From Platanthera guangdongensis (taxonomy: Eukaryota > Streptophyta > Magnoliopsida > Asparagales > Orchidaceae), in NCBI GenBank assembly GCA_039583875.1, contig CM077163.1, positions 229,082,646 to 229,146,645 of the forward strand: DNA of 64,000 nucleotides. Reading direction: 5' to 3'. This document shows, piece after piece, positions 10,818 to 23,157 of this stretch (positions are counted from its first letter, which is position 1; each line of letters starts with the position of its first letter). A model generated the notes under the pieces. The model saw only the letters and a program-made list of their open reading frames with translations, searched no databases and had not been told where the DNA came from. The position numbers were made by a program, and so were the translations under genes.

Positions 10818-11643
10818 GTTCTTTTTTATACTCGACTCCAAGAATCGACAACCTACCCGGAAGATCTATTCGTGTTTTTTAACCATACTCGAATAGAGAA
10901 CTGCTAGAGTCAACCTAAACCTAAATTGATTGGTTCAGTTCTTCTAGGTCCATTATCGGTTCTCCTTTCTTTTTCTCCACACTTATATAGAATTATAGCC
11001 CATAAAGAGGATACAGCTTTATGGCTCTGTTTGGGGTAACAGCACTGACAAAAATAGTGGTGAAAAAATAAGCTTTGCATGGCATTAATGTGAAAACATA
11101 AGAACTATTTGGATGAAGTTTATTTTCAGAATAGTGAAGCATAAGAAAATATGTTAACAGCTTGCATGAACCCTATTTGAAGAATTGTTTGGCTGACATG
11201 TGAACCCACATAAAGAGCCTCCTAAGCAATTTTGTAGGTACATAAAGGATTAAATAATTTTAAATTTTTTATTAAAAACTCATACTTATTTTTTAATGGA
11301 AACTATGCACGTTTTTTATAATTTTAAAATAGTATTGTAATGTACTAATTAATTGCACATTATTTACTCTGATATAAAGGCTGTCATATTGTGCTACACA
11401 TTATATTTTTGCATCCCATAAAATATAAATGAAATACCAGCCAGAGAGTAATACAAAACTAGAAGATCTGGAAACTGTCAAAACAATGAGAACATCTAAA
11501 TTAAGCTATCTGCATTATTCTCAACATATTGTTTATATAAAATATAAATAATTATTATATAAATACATATAAATAGGAAGATAACATTGATTTCAATTGG
11601 TGAATTATGATAGGAAAAGGACTTCAAATTGAGCCATCTTTAA
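10818..11643. other. AT-rich intergenic DNA between two convergent genes
   Basis: No coding signal. A sequence starting ggctctgtttggggtaac at about 11023 resembles a DNA-transposon left end, but I found no matching right end. The segment would contain the 3' untranslated region of the minus-strand gene ending at 11644. Confidence 0.5.
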
Positions 11644-14600
11644 TCAACACTGAATTATGATTGGATCCAACGGTGCAGATGTGCTTCTACTGCAAGCCTC
11701 AGGTCCTACTGATACCACTGCTTCATTCTGAGAAACAATTGGTCACACAGTTTGCTACATCTTTCAAAATAATTGCATTTACTTGACTGCTTAGAGAAAT
11801 CAACAAACCTTGGCAATATTTCTGAAATATGTAGGGTTGTATAATTCCCGGTGGGAAATAAAATTTCGATAAGATCGGCTAAGACTAATTGAGGCTGCGA
11901 GATTGCTCCATCGTACCAGTCTTGATCCGCAGACATCAAACAATATGAAAAAAAGTGATGGAAAATATATCAGCAATGTTCAAGTTGGATTAAAGAGCGT
12001 TAATTTGACACGACTATGTTTGAGATGGAGCGTAGGGATACCTCAATATTTGGCTCATCTAAGGGAGTGTTTCATCCCGAAAGCACTGTTCTGGGCCCGG
12101 GGAAGTGCGGGATCCCAGTGGCAGCATTTTCTCCTAAAACATCGTATTGAGGCCAGAGAGTTTAAATCCTAGCGAGCTGAACATTGTCCGTGTTCTCCCA
12201 ATTGTCGACGAGCCATATTCTAGTCTTTCATCAGGAAGCCAATTTAGAGGAATTTCGCTATTTGGTTCATGAAATCATCACTTTGGGAGTTTTGAGGAGA
12301 TTTGTAAAATAAGTTTCTAGGAATCTTTTGCCTTTATTCTTAATAAATCAATTAGAACGTCTTTGATTCGAAAAATATACGTCAAATATTATATCATGGT
12401 GGTGGTATTTGGTAGTAGAATCATACCTAAGGCAGATGAGTCTCGAACTCTTTTGTCAAATCTCCACAGACACTTGTTTCTAAGAAAGTCGAAATTCGCG
12501 TCCTCGTCGGCATTGATATTCTCTAGGAATGTTGAAAGTGTGTACTCCGCAGGCTCCGGCGCACGAGTTTGATCAATCACCACATCAACTGTCTGAAGCA
12601 CGCAAAAATCCAGCTTCGAATCTTCATTTCCTTGTTTTTGGAATTATTAAATCTTCCAGTAATAGAACATATTTTCTGAAAACTCACACAGAGTAGAGCA
12701 TAGAAGTTCTCCATGTCATCAGAGCTCGAGACATTGTATCTTTGGTTACTGCTGGTTCCCTCCACATTCTCTCCCCCTGCATCAGTTACATACTGCTCAC
12801 AAGCAAAGTTAGTCCCTTTTTGCTAATTAAATGTAAAAAAAACTTTTGAAGTTGCAAATGGTGTACCCCCAGTTTGTAATCTTCTGCAGAAAAGGTCCAT
12901 ATGTACTGCCAAATGAAACAATCATTCATTATCATGGCATCAACAACTGAAATCTGTATACTGTTAAGTTTCCATGAAATCTATTCTGGCTTTTATTCCC
13001 AAATGATTTCTAATTACCAACTGAACATATAATTAATTCAGTGAAGAATTTGACTTTTGTAATTGTTGGTGAATCTACTGACTTACCTGACTGTACTCCA
13101 CCCATGCAACAATAGGTTTGAAGTGGGTTGTGAGATTTGATGCTGCTTTACTTAAACAAATATAGTTCCCTTTAATCTACAATAAATAAGCAATGTGTGA
13201 ATATAGGCTGGTCATTCACTTGTTATAAATAAAACAAATTTGGAAGAGCACAAGATAAGCATTAAAGGAACAATACAGTAAAATATAAACACCTAATTTA
13301 CTTGATAATATGGAGTTTGACCTTATTAAATCAACTTTGAATCTGATACGCCAGTAGAACACCCCGTTTTTACCCTAAAAGTTTTTGAACATATGCTGTG
13401 GGCCAATCAGTTGGTATGCCAATACCAAAGCATTTCTGGTGAGAAGGTATGCTCTCAGGTTTCAATTATTTCCACCTCAACCATCAGTCAGCCCAATCAA
13501 AAAGAAGGTTGTCAACTTCATCCAGTATGCTCAAGTCAACCGTGTTGATCTGGTGTGGATATCATTTGGTTTTGTTGAGAAGACTCAAGTCCTAATATCT
13601 TTGATGCTCATTCAGTTAATCTCCTTTTTGGTTTATTTCCCTTGCAAGGTTCTTCTCCCCTGTGGTGTATTTTATTTGTTTTCTTAAGAAAATTTCCATT
13701 CATAGGTATATATGGGAAATGTATTTGTATGCATAGTGCTATATTAACTTCCATGGTTATAGTGTTTGGATGGGCAAAATTGACACGTCTTCTCTATGTT
13801 ATTCTGCAACTCTAATCCTCCACCCTTGGGCAATACCTAATTTTGGGGCAAACCAAGTATATTTTTATGCTATGTGATTTATTTTTCTTTTCTCTTGTTG
13901 CTCAACTATGATATAACCCAGACTCATGGGAGTTGAGCTCCAACCCGCGTGAAAACTTGTGTCTATGAGTGATGATTAATCATTTAGTATTCCCACACAA
14001 ACATATTTTCACCTCCCTGATGTAAGACCTACCGCAATGCTCTCATATGCCACATAATAAATTTAACAATATCATACCAGCAAGCAAATGAGAAGAAAGC
14101 AAAACTACTCATGCTTACTGCATCATAGACAGAGTTTGCTCGGGCCTCCAAATTTGTGAAAGCAGCCAAGTACTTTATCCATTCTGCCCTCTGAAAAATC
14201 ATGTCCATAAAGAAGTATATCAATATTTTTTTGTATTTTGAGCTGTATAAGAAATGAATATTGTACCATGGAAAGAGTTATCTCCTCTTTTACCTGCAAA
14301 GCAGTTCTTTCTTCCAGCGGCACAAATGCTGCAAAATTGCACGCCTGTTCGTTGTCGGCGTTGCTCGTGAAATGCGCAGAAAATGGAGTTAATTGACTCA
14401 GATCTGTTTTGTTAATGAGTTGTATGTTTCCATTTGCATAGGATTTCAGGACACATTGTGAAGTGATTGACTCTGATGTTATTCCTTTCAAGCCATCAAC
14501 CAAACCCAGGAGCTGAAGAGAGGCTGACAGCTACATCAGGTTTTGCTTTAAGTCATAACATAACATATATAATTGATGAAAGCAATTTCTATATTTTGTA

Positions 14601-17600
14601 TATTTTCATGTAAAGAAAGAGAAATCCCAGAATGCTCTTCTTTTTCTCTCTGGAGAAGCAGAAAAAGATGTAGATTATGGGGCTTTTTTATCTTTGTGCT
14701 CGTTCGTTTCTTGCTTGAGTCCATGTTTTAACATGGCAGAGTCCTCACCTCGAAGAATGACACTGTCAATGTAAAAAGAACAAAATAGAGTCATTTGGTG
14801 AGTTCAGTGTTAGATTAGCATGGAATTCAAACTTGAAATGAAGGTGCAAGTCCAGATGCTTTTAAAATAGATTTTTGATTTCTTTGCTGGAAACTGAAGG
14901 TGGGCACTAAATTTGGTGCTGTGGTTCTTATTGGTGATTCCGATCCGGAACTGAACCGAATCGAACCGGATTCATAAACAGTTGAGGAGGTCCACAACTC
15001 CACATATATACATACAGGGCATTGAGTCCTTGATTTTGACACCATGCACCCAGAGAACAGGAGCAGCGGGTGACTTGGCGATTACTCGGAGGGTGCTTGT
15101 GCGAGAGCTGGTGCTAGAGCAGATCTCGACAACTTCTAGTGCCTAGCGTGGGCACTAAAGCTTATCTGGCGAGTACTTTTCAGGTGAGAACGATCAACTT
15201 GAGTATTGTTATTCCGACTACTATTCATGTGAGTGTTGTTTACACGAGTGCGGCTCTCTTCTCCAGCGGTGGAATGGGCCGTCTGATTATGACAAGGATT
15301 TGTTATGGTTTGATTCGATGGTAAAATTGAATCTCAACAAGTTTATTCATTCTCTGGCGGATTGTTTGTAGTTTCGGACATGTATTTCTCTCTGTAATTG
15401 ATTACTATATTTTATTGAATTAGTAAAAATGATGTCAAGTTATGAACTCGTTTGGTTCGGTGTTTCACTAACTCTGTTTGGAGCAAATGCCGCTGCACAG
15501 TGGCGTAAACAAACGGGCGGCGGCGGCGTTTGCTCCGTTTGCACCCGCCGAACAGAGGAAAAGCCCCCTTTACAGCCGCGCCTCCCCCTCTGGTTCCAAT
15601 GCCCCCTTTCCAAACGCTGTCTACTCCTGCCACCACTTAAACAAAAGAAGCTTTTAATCAACTCCTGATGAATTCTAGCTGTTAAACTACTTTTCCTCTT
15701 GCCTTTTTCCTCCACTTAGTTGTGACTCCCAAATTTCTTCGAAGCTAGCTTCAACTATCATAAAATCACATCTTAACACCATTTTCCAACAATTTCATCG
15801 GCCTTGTCTCACAGCTGCCCTAAAAAAATCCCCATTTTTCACAATTATCGTGGCCATTAAACTTGGGCTCCGTTTGATATGGTAGTGGTGGTCATGAACA
15901 TGACGGGTTAAATTGGCATTCGTTAACGCCTATTTAAGGAACTTGTTCACTTTTATGTTGAAACGGATGATATTTGTTAGGTGAACCTTAACGAATGACG
16001 GTTTAACTCGTGCATTTACGACTGTTACCACTGTGCCAAACGGAGTCTTAATTAATCACTTCTGTTAAGGGGACAAAAAAAGCCTGGTAGACGTGCTGGT
16101 CCGGGCTTTTTATGACCAGGCCCAAGTCCCCCTTTGAGAGTGAGGCCTATATAGTGCAATTATTTGATGTTTGCGTTTAAGCATTATAAATCAATCTTTA
16201 ATCTAACAATAGTTTGTTTTGAAAAAAAAAAATATGTTAGAACATTATGTTCATTATGTTACTCATATAATTCAATCGTATTTTTAGTCGTGCATTTTTT
16301 GAAATGTTGTATCATACTTTAAAGATTGTGTCTTAGTATTATTATACATATTGATTGGTGTTCAATTGGCAATCGGCGATCACTCCTGGCGAACTCTACT
16401 CCCTGTCATCAATCGGTGATTGCTCTTCGCAGCTTGTGATCGACAATCGCTCTGTCCTAATTTGTGATTGTTCCGTCGCGGTCGGGGATCAACGGTTGCT
16501 CTGTCACGATCTGCAATGGGCAATAGCTACTCTGGATCGACAATTGCCACCTGCCAAGCCCTGGTCGACAGTTGATAGGAAGTTGGCCATAAGTTTTTTT
16601 TATGTAAGGAAGATTTTTAATAAATTTTAATGTGATACGAGCATTTTAGCACGGACCCTGCACCACATGCAACGGGACTCCCGTCCCTCGCATTCTCCGG
16701 TGCACAACAAGGCTGAGGTTCACTCATTGATGTACGTTGCACATTGAAGAAAGCGAACAATACGAGCATGGGAGGATCCAGAGAGGCCCGAGGGACATGC
16801 CCTCCCCCCCCCCAATTTTTTTCTATGTAAAGAAGATTTTTAATAAATTTCAATGTGATAGGAGCATTTTAGCACGGACCCTGCACCACACGCAACAGAA
16901 CTCCCGTCGCTCGCCTTCTCTGGTGCACAACAAGGCTGAGGTCCAATCATTGATGTGCGTTGCGCACTGAAGAAAGCGAGCAATACGAGCATGGGAGGAA
17001 CCAGAGGGGCCCCGAGGAAAACGCACCCCCCCCCATTTTTTTCTGATTCCCTGCATTCACCTCGCTCAATTTCTTCTCTCCATTCGCTTATGATGGTTTT
17101 GCCACCGAGTCCATTGTTCATCTAGGACGAGAAACATAACAAAGGCTTCCTAGTGTTAGGATTGTGACACCTCACGCATGGACTCGGACCGTCCGGATCG
17201 CGCCACGTCCGCGATCCATGGCCACCTCTTATTATGGGAATGGTCATTAAATGGAATGACTGATTTTTTGGGAGGGATTTAGGGTTATTCCTATCCAAGC
17301 CTATCGTTTAATTGGAAATCCATTTAATTTTGGCAAGAGCCATTAAGGGCCGGCTGGCCTCCTTCCTCATCTGGCCGGCGCCATCAATGGAAATCATTGA
17401 TGGCCCTCTTCTTCCTAGTTAGGAGAGGGGGTGCTCTCCTATATATATGTTTGGGAGGGGGCTGCTACAATAAGAGTACAATCAAACAAGAAACCGAGAG
17501 AGTGGATCCAGGCTCGGCCACCAGTAAGGAGCTTTCCGAGAGTGTGAGGAGCAAGGTTATGTAGGAGTTTCTCTTTCCGGCGGCAGCGGCAACGAACGGA

Positions 17601-20600
17601 CCTCGCCGGTGCAGGAGGATCAGAGGCGGCAGCAGCGGGTTGCAGCGGCGATCTCCAGGCGGCATCGAGAGGTGTTCAGGCGGCGGCGGCGACGACAGCT
17701 GCAGTTGAGACCAGGCGCAGCGGCGGCGACGGCAGCAGGCGTGCTGCGGCGGAGGCAGCGCATCGGGCTCAACTCAGGCGGAGGCGGCTTTGTCCAGCGG
17801 TGGCAGGCAGCTCCAGGAGGCGGCGGCAGCGGTTCTTTTGTCTTTCCTTTGTAGTTCGACCATATTTGTTTGGTCTCTGGTTGTATCTGTGTAATCTCAT
17901 CAGTGGTTTAGTGGATCTTTCTGGCGCGCTCTCCCCGTGGAGTAGGAGTCCCAACTCCGAACCACGTATATATTTTGTCGTCTGTGGTTTTGCTTGGTTT
18001 TGGATTTAATTTTGTTTTATTACTGCTCAGCTAGCTTCCGTTGCTAGATCCGCGGCGAACCACCGTAGTCGCGGATCCGGTCCCAATTTCCCAACAATTG
18101 GTATCAGAGAGAGGTTCGACCCTTCGGACCCCGGTAAGCAATAATGACAACGAAATTTGAATTTCCCAAGTATGACGACAGAATTGACTTTGGTCTGTTT
18201 CAGAAACGGGCCAAAGCGGTTCTCGTCCAGCAAGGTCTTCATAAGGCTCTCCTCGGAAAGGAGAAGTCCGGGAAGAAGGACGACAAGTGGGATGAGCTAG
18301 ATCTGAAGGCCATCAGCACAATCCAATTGTGCTTGGCCGATGAGGTTATGTATAATGTAGTCGATGCTGAGACTACAGCGGATCTGTGGAAGAAGTTGGA
18401 GGAGCTTTATATGTCAAAATCCCTCACGAATAAGTTGTACGTAAAGAAACAACTTTACAGCTTGAGGATGTCGGACAGCACTCCGCTTCTTGATCACATG
18501 AATGTGTTTAATAAACTTATCTCTCAATTGCGTAGTATGAACATTAAGGTCGAGGAGGAAGACCAGGCTCTTCTCCTGCTGTCTTCATTGCCGAAGTCCT
18601 TTGATCATCTGGTCACCACGATCCTGTATGGGAAGGACACCCTGAAGATGGAAGAAGTGATGTCAACGCTGCTCTCGAACGAAACGAGAAGCAAGTCGAG
18701 CACTAGAGCCGACGAGGGCCTATTCGTGAAGAGCAAGGACCCCACCCGGGGTAGATCGAGAGGAAAAGGGGAGGAAGACCGACCTAGGTTTAAGTCCGGG
18801 GGCAGGAATACAAAGTGCCACTACTGCAAGGAGGAGGGACACTGGAAGAATGAGTGCCCGAAGAGAAAGTTTAGAGAAAAGACGCATGAGCCACATCAGG
18901 CTGCGGTGGCATCCGAGGATGAGAACGACGCTGACGTTCTTCATGTTTCACCCAGTCTTGAGACCACAGGTTCCTGGATCATGGATACAAGATGTTCGTA
19001 CCACATGTGCCCAAATATGGGATGGTTCTCCAGCTTTAGGCAGTGTGAGGGTGGTCGTGTTCGTATGGGGAATGACTCAGAGTGCGAGGTGTTGGGAGTC
19101 GGTAACATCAGGATTGAGATGTTCGACGGAGTGACCAGGACACTCACCAACGTTCGGTATGTGCCCAGGTTGAGAAAGAGCTTGATTTCTCTAGGCACTC
19201 TGGAGGCCGCCGGGTATTCTTATACCGGCAACGGCGGATATTTGGAGGTCGGGAGAGGCGCGCAGACAGTCCTGAGAGGAGAGCGTTCCGGATCGCTCTA
19301 TAGACTGATTGACACCACAATTGCCAAGGGAGATACGAGGAGAGAGGTCAGACCGTCTCTCAAGCTTCAGGATACGGTAGCGTATGCATTTCAGGCGATC
19401 TCCTCAGATCGCGGTTCCTTCGATAGAGCTTTAGAGAGCAGAGATCGTTCTCAGTGAAAAGCTAGGAAGGACCAGCGGAGGAGCGGGGCAGGATTCGTGG
19501 CTAGGGCGTGTGCTCGGAGAGAGGACCTTGGCGGAGGTAGATCTTCGCAGCCGTAGAGGAGACTGATAGAGAGTCATCTCAGGAGTACCCAAGCACTGCA
19601 AGGGGAGCCATCTGGCTCAGGAGTCCCACCAAAGAACTCAGGTTTACTCAGAAGAAGGTGGAGTTGCACAGTGGTGTGCGCCACCAGGAGTCGAGGGAGT
19701 TCGCTAGGGGTAGAGGCATGGTGTTGCGGGAGTTTCCTACGGAGGAATGCGTTGCGAGAATGCGGGAGAAATCAGTGAGGCGAGTCAAGTTTGACTTGAC
19801 TCAGACTGATGCATGTTGATCGTGAGGACCCCAGGGAGAGGGGGCTTGTAGTCGCCAGTAGGGGAGATCCAGGTTGGAGGTTCAGATACGTTTGTTAGAC
19901 TTCGAGGTGGAGTTCGGTTGTGCCTTGAGGCGTCAAGGTGGAGATTGTTAGGCTTGTGACACCTCACGCATGGACTCGGACCGTCCGGATCGCGCCACGT
20001 CCGCGATTCATGACCACCTCTTATTATGGGAATGGTCATTAAATAGGATGACTGATTTTTTGGGAGGGATTTGGGGTTATTCCTATCCAAGTCTATCGTT
20101 TAATTGGAAATCCATTTAGTTTTGGCAAGGGTCATTAAGGGCCGGCTGGCCTCCTTCCTCATCTGCTCGGCGCCATCAATGGAAACCATTAATGACCCTC
20201 TTCTTCCTAGTTAGGAGAGGGGGGTGCTCTCCTATATATATGTTTGGGAGGGGGCTGCTACAATAAGAGTACAATCAAGCAAGAAATCGAGAGAGTGGAT
20301 CCAGGCTCGGCCACCAGTAAGGAGCTTTCCGAGAGTGTGAGGAGCAAGGTTCTGTAGGAGTTTCTCTTTCTGGCGGCAGCGGCAACGAACGGACCTCGCC
20401 GGTGCAGGAGGATCAGAGGCGGCGGCAGCGGGTTGCAGCGGCGATCTCCAGGCGACATCGAGAGGTGTTCAGGCGGCGGCGGCGGCGACAGCTCCAGTTC
20501 AGACCAGGCGCGGCGGCGGCGACGGCAGCAGGCGTGCTGCGGCGGAGGCGGCGCATCGGGCTCAACTCAGGCGGAGGCGGCTTTGTCCAGCGGCGGCAGG

Positions 20601-21443
20601 CAGCTCCAGGAGGCGGAGGCAACGGTTCTTTTGTCTTTCTTTTGTTGTTCGACCATATTTGTTTGGTCTTTTGTTGTATCTGTGTAACCTCATCCGTGGT
20701 TTAGTGGATCTTTCTGGCGCGCTCTCCCCGTGGAGTAGGAGTCTCAACTCCGAACCACGTATATATTTTGTCGTCTGTGGTTTTGCTTGGTTTTGGATTT
20801 AATTTTGTTTTATTACTGTTCAGCTAGCTTCCGTTGCTAGATCCGCGGCGAACCACCGTAGTCGCGGATCCGGTCCCAATTTCGCAACATCCTAGTTCCC
20901 TGCATTCACCTCCATCGTCGTCACCCTACCTCGCCAATCGCCCGTGAGCTTGCCAACGACCATCTTCAAAGCCCTGGATAGGCAGTGTTCTCCTTTCTCT
21001 TTTTATTTAGCCATGTATGATGTTGTAGTGCTATGTGAAGTTCAGATCTGAGGTTTAGGTAATTTTTTTCTGATTCCTCTGTGGATCTACGATTATTTTA
21101 GTTTTTTTAGTTTTTAGAGTTCATCTAAGAATGTCATGTTCAATGATTGATGTTCGATCCACACTACAGTGATATTTTAAGGATTTATGAAAAAAAGGAT
21201 AGGGTTAACCTTAATTTATAGGAAAATCGGGTTGCACATAGCCGGTTTACCCTCCCCCCCCCCCCCCCACACACACACACTAAAGTGTGGGAAGTTACAC
21301 GTATAACCACCACACGCACGATCCGCGAGCCCGTTCCGCAGGAGGCCCCCGCGGCCGGCCCCGTGAGAGCCGACCGAGGCCTCGCGACGGCAGGCCCCGC
21401 GAGGGCCGACCAAGGCCGCCTGGATCCGGGTGGCCTCGCCGCC

Positions 21444-21479
<36 letters not shown>

Positions 21480-23157
21480 TCGAGCCGCCACTTGACGGGC
21501 GGGCTCTCCTTTGGCCCGGGGGTGGGATTGTCATTTTCCAAAAATGGCGCTCCGTGTGCTTCATTTCGAGCGATCCTATTGGCCGGTCAGGAAATAGTTA
21601 AGCGAAATTACCTGACCGCCCCTCTTAAAATTCTATAAATAGGTCGGGTTTCACTTAAAAGGATCTTTTTGGAACTTTGACTACAGTCCTTTTTTCCCTT
21701 TTTTCTCTTAGCAGAATTTTCATCCAAGACCACTTCCGCAAGGCTCCACCAAGGCCGCAAAGCAAAGACAATGTTGGAGAACAACTCCTCGGACGGTCGG
21801 CATCACGAAGGAACGGAAGACGGGACGCGTCATGTGATCCCCGCCAACACATCAAGTCAACTCTGAAGGCAAGACAACACACACTCTCGAGAAGAGACCA
21901 ACGGAGGTCGTTAGAGGAGTACAGTCACCAGCAACACTCGTCTATTCACCCCCCACCTCATTAAGTATAACGAGACGCGGCTTGTCGCCCTCGCTTTACT
22001 CCTGAAAGCCCTGTGATAAACTCTGATATGGTGGAAGTTAGGTCGTCACCGTACTGACCGCGTGGTTTTTCATCCCGATTGCGGGTTTTTCATGTCATCA
22101 AGCATTTGTCTCAACACTCAGTAAATCTTTGACTGTTGGTACGCTCGACCGCTCTGCGGGCTAGGGCGATTCAGAAACCCCGGTCTACCAAGAGCGACGT
22201 GGGTACCCCAACAGATTTGCTTTCTAACAATATTTGGAGCTCAGTTGGAGATATAAATATAGTATAAGCAAGTCTTTGTGAATATTTCTAGTCTTTGATC
22301 AATTTATATGATTAAACATGATTTTTTTTCATTTTGCTATTTCATTTTTTTAAAGAATTGTACATCCACGCCATTAGATTACTGGATCAAGGATCATTTT
22401 GTGCATCGCGTTGGACACGTACGGGCTCTCGTGCCAGAATACTTGTTAATCTTATATATTTCATAAATATTTAACGTGCTATTATATATACAAAGTATTT
22501 TCAAATATATATACGTAATTAATTCATGAAGTTTTATGTTTGGTATTATATATATTATATATTTTTTCCAGCACTTTTAATTTTAAACCAAGACAAAATT
22601 TGCCCCTAAACTCATCATAGATCTGGAGAAGATAAACCAGATGCGAATGTGATGAAGAAATGGCGTACCGGGGAAGAACGTGGTGTCGACGGAATAATTG
22701 AAAAGCGGGATGACGAAGGACTTGATGCGGCCGGAGCAGTACTTCGTCCTCGACGCCATCGTCGTGTTATTCTATCAACAAACATTCCGGCCATCACGTA
22801 CTTCAGAAGCATGAACAAATCTAATTAATTAATCAACCTAAATGCAAGCAAACCAGCTGCACACCGAGAAAATCGAAGAGGAAAGGGTTTGAGATCTGCC
22901 TGTAGGAGGAGATAACTCCGACCGTCAACGGAGTTCTTGATGACCTTGAAGCTCTGCCCGTAGTACAGCCGGAAGAGCGCCGCGTCCTCCACATGCGACG
23001 TGCTCCCCTGAGGAACCACCGACAACGCCGTCTTCCCCGATCCTACGGCGGCCGCCGCCAATTGGGCCGAAACGAGCAGCGCGATCAGAAGCATTGGTGG
23101 CGTGTGTGGCCGGAGAAGAAGAGACGCGCGCAAGAGAGATCGCTGCCGCGCGAGCAT
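11644..23157 (-). CDS. Secreted periplasmic-binding-like protein, ten exons, one apparent frameshift
   Basis: Exons: 23157-22900, 22771-22669, 14523-14294, 14190-14119, 13176-13087, 12905-12867, 12792-12688, 12592-12427, 11920-11809 and 11727-11644. Every junction keeps phase, and the sum is 1259 nt, two more than a 418-residue frame. The ATG at 23157 starts a signal peptide (hydrophobic [16 protein letters not shown]). Later landmarks are [90 protein letters not shown] and [13 protein letters not shown]. It resembles a plant secreted family with a siderophore-type periplasmic-binding fold, which is recall and not checked; the ligand is unknown. Two extra nucleotides near 11833-11836 in exon 9 shift the frame at about residue 382 and give an early stop. 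Intron 1 has a GC donor (CAG/GCAGAT), and exon 9 uses an AAG acceptor. Intron 2 is about 8.1 kb of transposons. Confidence 0.72.
15865..16047. mobile_element. MITE-like element in the intron
   Basis: The left end ggctccgtttgatatggtag and the complement of the right end (gactccgtttggcacagtgg) form imperfect inverted repeats, and both continue into related words (ggttaaattggcattcgtta and its counterpart). The borders (CTT left, TTA right) do not form a clean duplication, so edges are uncertain by a few bases. Confidence 0.55.
16601..17045. repeat. Two tandem copies of a 223-bp repeat
   Basis: The word tatgtaaggaagatttttaa at 16601 recurs as tatgtaaagaagatttttaa at 16824. The copies share gagcattttagcacggaccc, gcacaacaaggctgagg and a C-run near their ends (16802-16813 and 17026-17034). 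It looks like the end of a DNA transposon duplicated in tandem. The family is not known to me. Confidence 0.8.
17154..18096 (+). repeat. 5' LTR of the copia element
   Basis: It contains a TATA-like box (ctcctatatatatg near 17431) and a GGC-rich trinucleotide stretch (17580-17830) that would lie in the transcribed leader. It differs from the 3' LTR by scattered substitutions, roughly a few percent by eye. Confidence 0.9.
18144..19457 (+). pseudogene. gag: Ty1/copia Gag with truncated, inactive protease
   Basis: 437 codons from ATG ([13 protein letters not shown]). Residues 1 to about 200 are the copia Gag (UBN2-type) domain, with [20 protein letters not shown] and [18 protein letters not shown] zinc knuckle ([14 protein letters not shown]) is at about residue 225. 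From about residue 276 the protease region starts as [11 protein letters not shown]. The family motif is D-[ST]-G-[AC], so the catalytic-loop glycine is replaced by arginine and the enzyme should be dead. The frame stops at 19457 without integrase. The next 490 bp before the 3' LTR are non-coding. Confidence 0.85.
19946..20889 (+). repeat. 3' LTR of the copia element
   Basis: 944 bp, the partner of 17154-18096, preceded directly by the polypurine tract and followed by TCCTAG. Confidence 0.9.
21285..22213 (+). repeat. Probable solo LTR in intron 2
   Basis: The segment has a TATA-like box (ttctataaataggtcggg near 21630), a GC-rich U3-like part with a long C-run (about 21447-21478) and a terminus GGGTACCCCAACA at 22201-22213 that looks like an LTR end. 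The left edge is not certain: a TG start at 21285 is one option, another is near 21189, where gattt precedes it and gattt also follows 22213. No internal retroelement coding adjoins it. Confidence 0.4.

Larger units (their letters stand above)
17154..20889 (+). mobile_element. Non-autonomous Ty1/copia retrotransposon (Gag and partial protease only)
   Basis: LTRs of 943 and 944 bp (17154-18096 and 19946-20889) start TGTTAGG and end CAACA. The primer-binding site TGGTATCAGAG (from 18099) is complementary to initiator methionine tRNA, and the polypurine tract AAGGTGGAGAT lies directly before 19946. The word TCCTAG flanks both ends (17148-17153 and 20890-20895), of which five or six bases are the target duplication. 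The internal region is only 1.85 kb and encodes Gag plus a mutated protease, with no integrase or reverse transcriptase. It lies in intron 2 of a minus-strand gene, in the opposite orientation. Confidence 0.9.
14524..22668 (-). other. Transposon-filled intron 2 of the secreted-protein gene
   Basis: Donor G/GTACGCC at 22668-22662 and acceptor TGTCAG at 14529-14524 join codon phase 1 correctly (G plus CC gives Ala between the flanking exons). The 8.1-kb intron holds a copia element of opposite orientation (17154-20889), a probable LTR (21285-22213), a duplicated 223-bp repeat (16601-17045), a MITE (15865-16047) and AT-rich filler. No other gene was found inside. An open stretch at 15429-15668 is GC-rich and not recognisable. 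Confidence 0.65.

Noticed and set aside
13385..13687. 100-codon plus-strand frame inside intron 4 of the secreted-protein gene
   Set aside because: No recognisable domain, AT-rich end, no support as a separate gene.
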